This document shows positions 62,201 to 64,000 of a DNA stretch of 64,000 bases, piece by piece. This DNA comes from Anthonomus grandis grandis. Taxonomy: Eukaryota; Arthropoda; Insecta; Coleoptera; Curculionidae. Position 1 is the stretch's first letter. Each line of letters starts with the position of its first letter. A program made the position numbers and the translations under genes. The stretch is taken from NCBI RefSeq assembly GCF_022605725.1, contig NC_065564.1, positions 2,458,698 through 2,522,697 on the forward strand, given 5' to 3'. The notes beneath the pieces are model-generated. The model saw only the letters and a list, made by a program, of their open reading frames with translations. It was not told the DNA's origin and searched no databases.

Positions 62201-63420
62201 AAACCCTGGTCATAAAATAACTCCAGATATACAGGGTGAGTCCAAGATAGAAACAATTGTTTCACTCGCCATTTATAGAAGAAGTAATTAATCAGTTAAT
62301 TTTAATTCCAGCAATTTCTTTTAATAATCGCATTTACCCGCGGTATGGCAGAGATGCAATAAAGTGTCCGTGTGCGATCGATCAAGCTTTGAAAGGCGGC
62401 AGATCGCCGCTCAAAGATAAATAAACTGCTCAAATATTTATCGCATTGCGAGCGCGTTTTGCATAAGTCCGTGTCTTCTAATAACCGGCGGGGATTGATT
62501 CGTAAATAACTCTCCGAGATTAACAACTCGGCTGAGAGAAGTCAATTATCGGGGCTCTTGTTGTCGCAGTCTTGTAAATATGAAATAAAAAGAGAGAAAA
62601 AACACGGTTCCTAATCCGTCCCTGATTAACCGACACGTGCTGAAAAGATCCTTAATCTTGACGAGGAGGATGTGCGTGGAAGTAAAGTATGTTCCGGGCT
62701 CGTGGCTCGTGCCACGGTGGCTTCACACCGCCGGAGTTTATGGACCTCACATTAATTTTATTATTATTATTATTATTACTATTATTCTCTGAAGACGTCG
62801 TCTGCCTACCTATTTTGAACGGGGGTAATTGCTCAAATGACTTGCACTCATTAGAAACAAAAAAAATGAAACCGACTAACGATCATAGATCAAGTAGGCA
62901 GATGAGCGCCAAGTTATAGTCGGGAACCCCCAAATTGCGCGAGGGGGCACCCTCAAGTAAGTCTCTTTGCACAATGGGACTTTTGTGGCGGCCCCTTTGT
63001 GGGCGCCCCCCCGCGGGGGGCGTCGGTAACTCACCGGGGCCGGGGGCTCATTAAGGAGCCGAAGACTCGTGCCACGGTAATCGAGAGGTTTGATCACTTT
63101 TGTGCGCCGTACATTGGTGGAGAATCAACAACTTTTACACAAGTATTAAGCAATTATTCAAGAATTATTTTAAAGTTGCATTTCAAAAATTTGCAATTAC
63201 TCACTTATATTTCCAAAATACAAGTAGATTTTGAATACTTATTTATTTTTAATTAATTTAATATTCTGGACAATTTAATATTTTAATACAAATTTTTGCA
63301 CCATTTTGAAATATGTGACCTTTGGTGAAACTATAAATTGCTCAAAATCACTATTACATTAATTATACAGGTAAACCTGTGGTAAAAATTATGATAATTG
63401 ATAAAGACGCTTATTTATTA
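62200..63420. other. Gene-free stretch with regulatory-looking blocks
   Basis: Contains an imperfect palindrome with TCF-like half-sites at 62387-62416, an (ATT)n run at 62757-62786 that makes a poly-leucine frame, and a GC-rich block at 62930-63065. No gene is supported. Confidence 0.35.
62387..62416. promoter_or_regulatory. Imperfect 30-bp palindrome CTTTGA...TCAAAG
   Basis: CTTTGA at 62387-62392 and TCAAAG at 62411-62416 are inverted around GGCGGC-AGAT-CGCCGC. TCF HMG-like cores flank GC-rich Helper-like elements, but neither Helper fits GCCGCCR exactly. Confidence 0.25.
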
Positions 63421-64000
63421 GTACAGATAAGAAAATGACATCATTTAATTGCAAAATATTACAACAGGCTTTAAATGACTGGAATAAATAAGAAAACAAC
63501 TTTAGTTGCCTGAAAAATAATGAGAAAAACTTCAAGTACTCGGAAAAAATAGAGAATAACCCCATTTTCTTGGCAAAATTAAATAATTAATTTAATTGCC
63601 TGGAATATATAAGAAAATAACTTCAGTTGCCTGAGAAATAATAAAAAAGGCTTTAAATGTCTGACAAAAATTAACAATGACTTCATTTATTCAGGAAATA
63701 TTATAACACGCTTCAAATGCCTAGAGTAAATAAGAAAACAACTTCAGTTACCTGAAAAATAATGAGAAAAACTTCAAGTACTCGGAAAAAATAGAGAATA
63801 ACTCCATTTTCTTGGCAAAGTTGAAAAATGAATTTATTGCCTAGAATATATAAAAAAATAACTTCAGTTGCTTCAGAAATAATAACAAAGGCTTCAAATA
63901 CTTAGAAAAAATAGAGGACAATTTCGTTTGCCTGAAAAATACTGAAACAGACTTTAAATGTCTAACAAAAATTGGAAATGACTTCATTTATTTGAGAAAA
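63420..64000. repeat. Second block of the degenerate short-unit repeat, running off the right edge
   Basis: The same phrases as at 60.6-62.2 kb (TGCCTGGAATATATAAGAAA, AACTTCAGTTGCCTGA, AATGAGAAAAACTTCAAGTA). A longer step is also visible: CTTCAAGTACTCGGAAAAAA recurs at about 63531 and 63771, some 240 bp apart. Confidence 0.75.

Noticed and set aside
62387..62416. Strong Wnt response element
   Set aside because: The HMG-like cores are CTTTGAA and CTCAAAG, and the GC parts do not fit the Helper consensus, so it is kept only as a weak palindrome.
62689..62919. Frame with a leucine run that looks like a signal peptide
   Set aside because: The leucines come from an (ATT)n microsatellite, and the remainder matches no secreted protein.

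Overview
This is a window of an insect nuclear genome, most likely a holometabolous insect and perhaps a beetle (the order is a guess). The genes are split by introns with GT/AG junctions, encode conserved animal proteins, and sit among long AT-rich satellites. Nothing bacterial or viral was recognised.

Layout. 1-4968 is gene-free sequence with two short tandem arrays; it is probably a long intron of the next gene. 4969-6719 (-) holds the first three coding exons of an Ig-domain receptor resembling Off-track/PTK7. Head to head with it, 8203-10798 (+) is a complete RBBP5, the WD40 subunit of COMPASS/MLL H3K4 methyltransferases. Tail to tail with RBBP5, TOM40 (mitochondrial import pore) runs on the - strand from 22104 to 11319. 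Its second intron is 9.5 kb and consists almost wholly of a ~645-bp satellite (sat1). A 0.58-kb divergent promoter separates TOM40 from MELK (+, 22686-27148), a complete Ser/Thr kinase with a C-terminal KA1 domain. Inside MELK intron 3, antisense, lies a two-exon CHIC/Erf4-family gene. A second satellite (sat2, 341- and ~505-bp units) follows MELK.

From 34.3 kb the order sat1 - TOM40 5' exons - MELK with nested CHIC - sat2 appears again, about 99% identical. I judge this to be most likely an assembly artefact: a 100-N gap sits exactly where the second copy begins, both gap edges carry a 16-mer that I recall as a PacBio sample barcode (ACACATCTCGTGAGAG), and the same 16-mer occurs three more times inside the second copy and its satellite. 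The two copies look like two haplotypes placed end to end. Gene dosage and satellite length read from this assembly should not be trusted.

52.8-64 kb is gene-free as far as I can see. It holds a 181-bp tandem array (54.9-55.9 kb), an inverted and decayed relative of it (57.7-59.7 kb), and a short-unit degenerate array (60.6-62.2 and 63.4-64.0 kb), separated by more complex sequence that could contain enhancers.

The most useful observations are the barcode-marked false duplication, the hairpin-rich satellite that reaches almost to a TOM40 splice donor, the 2x/3x ~170-bp organisation of sat2, and the CHIC-like gene nested in MELK. I found no convincing new molecular system.
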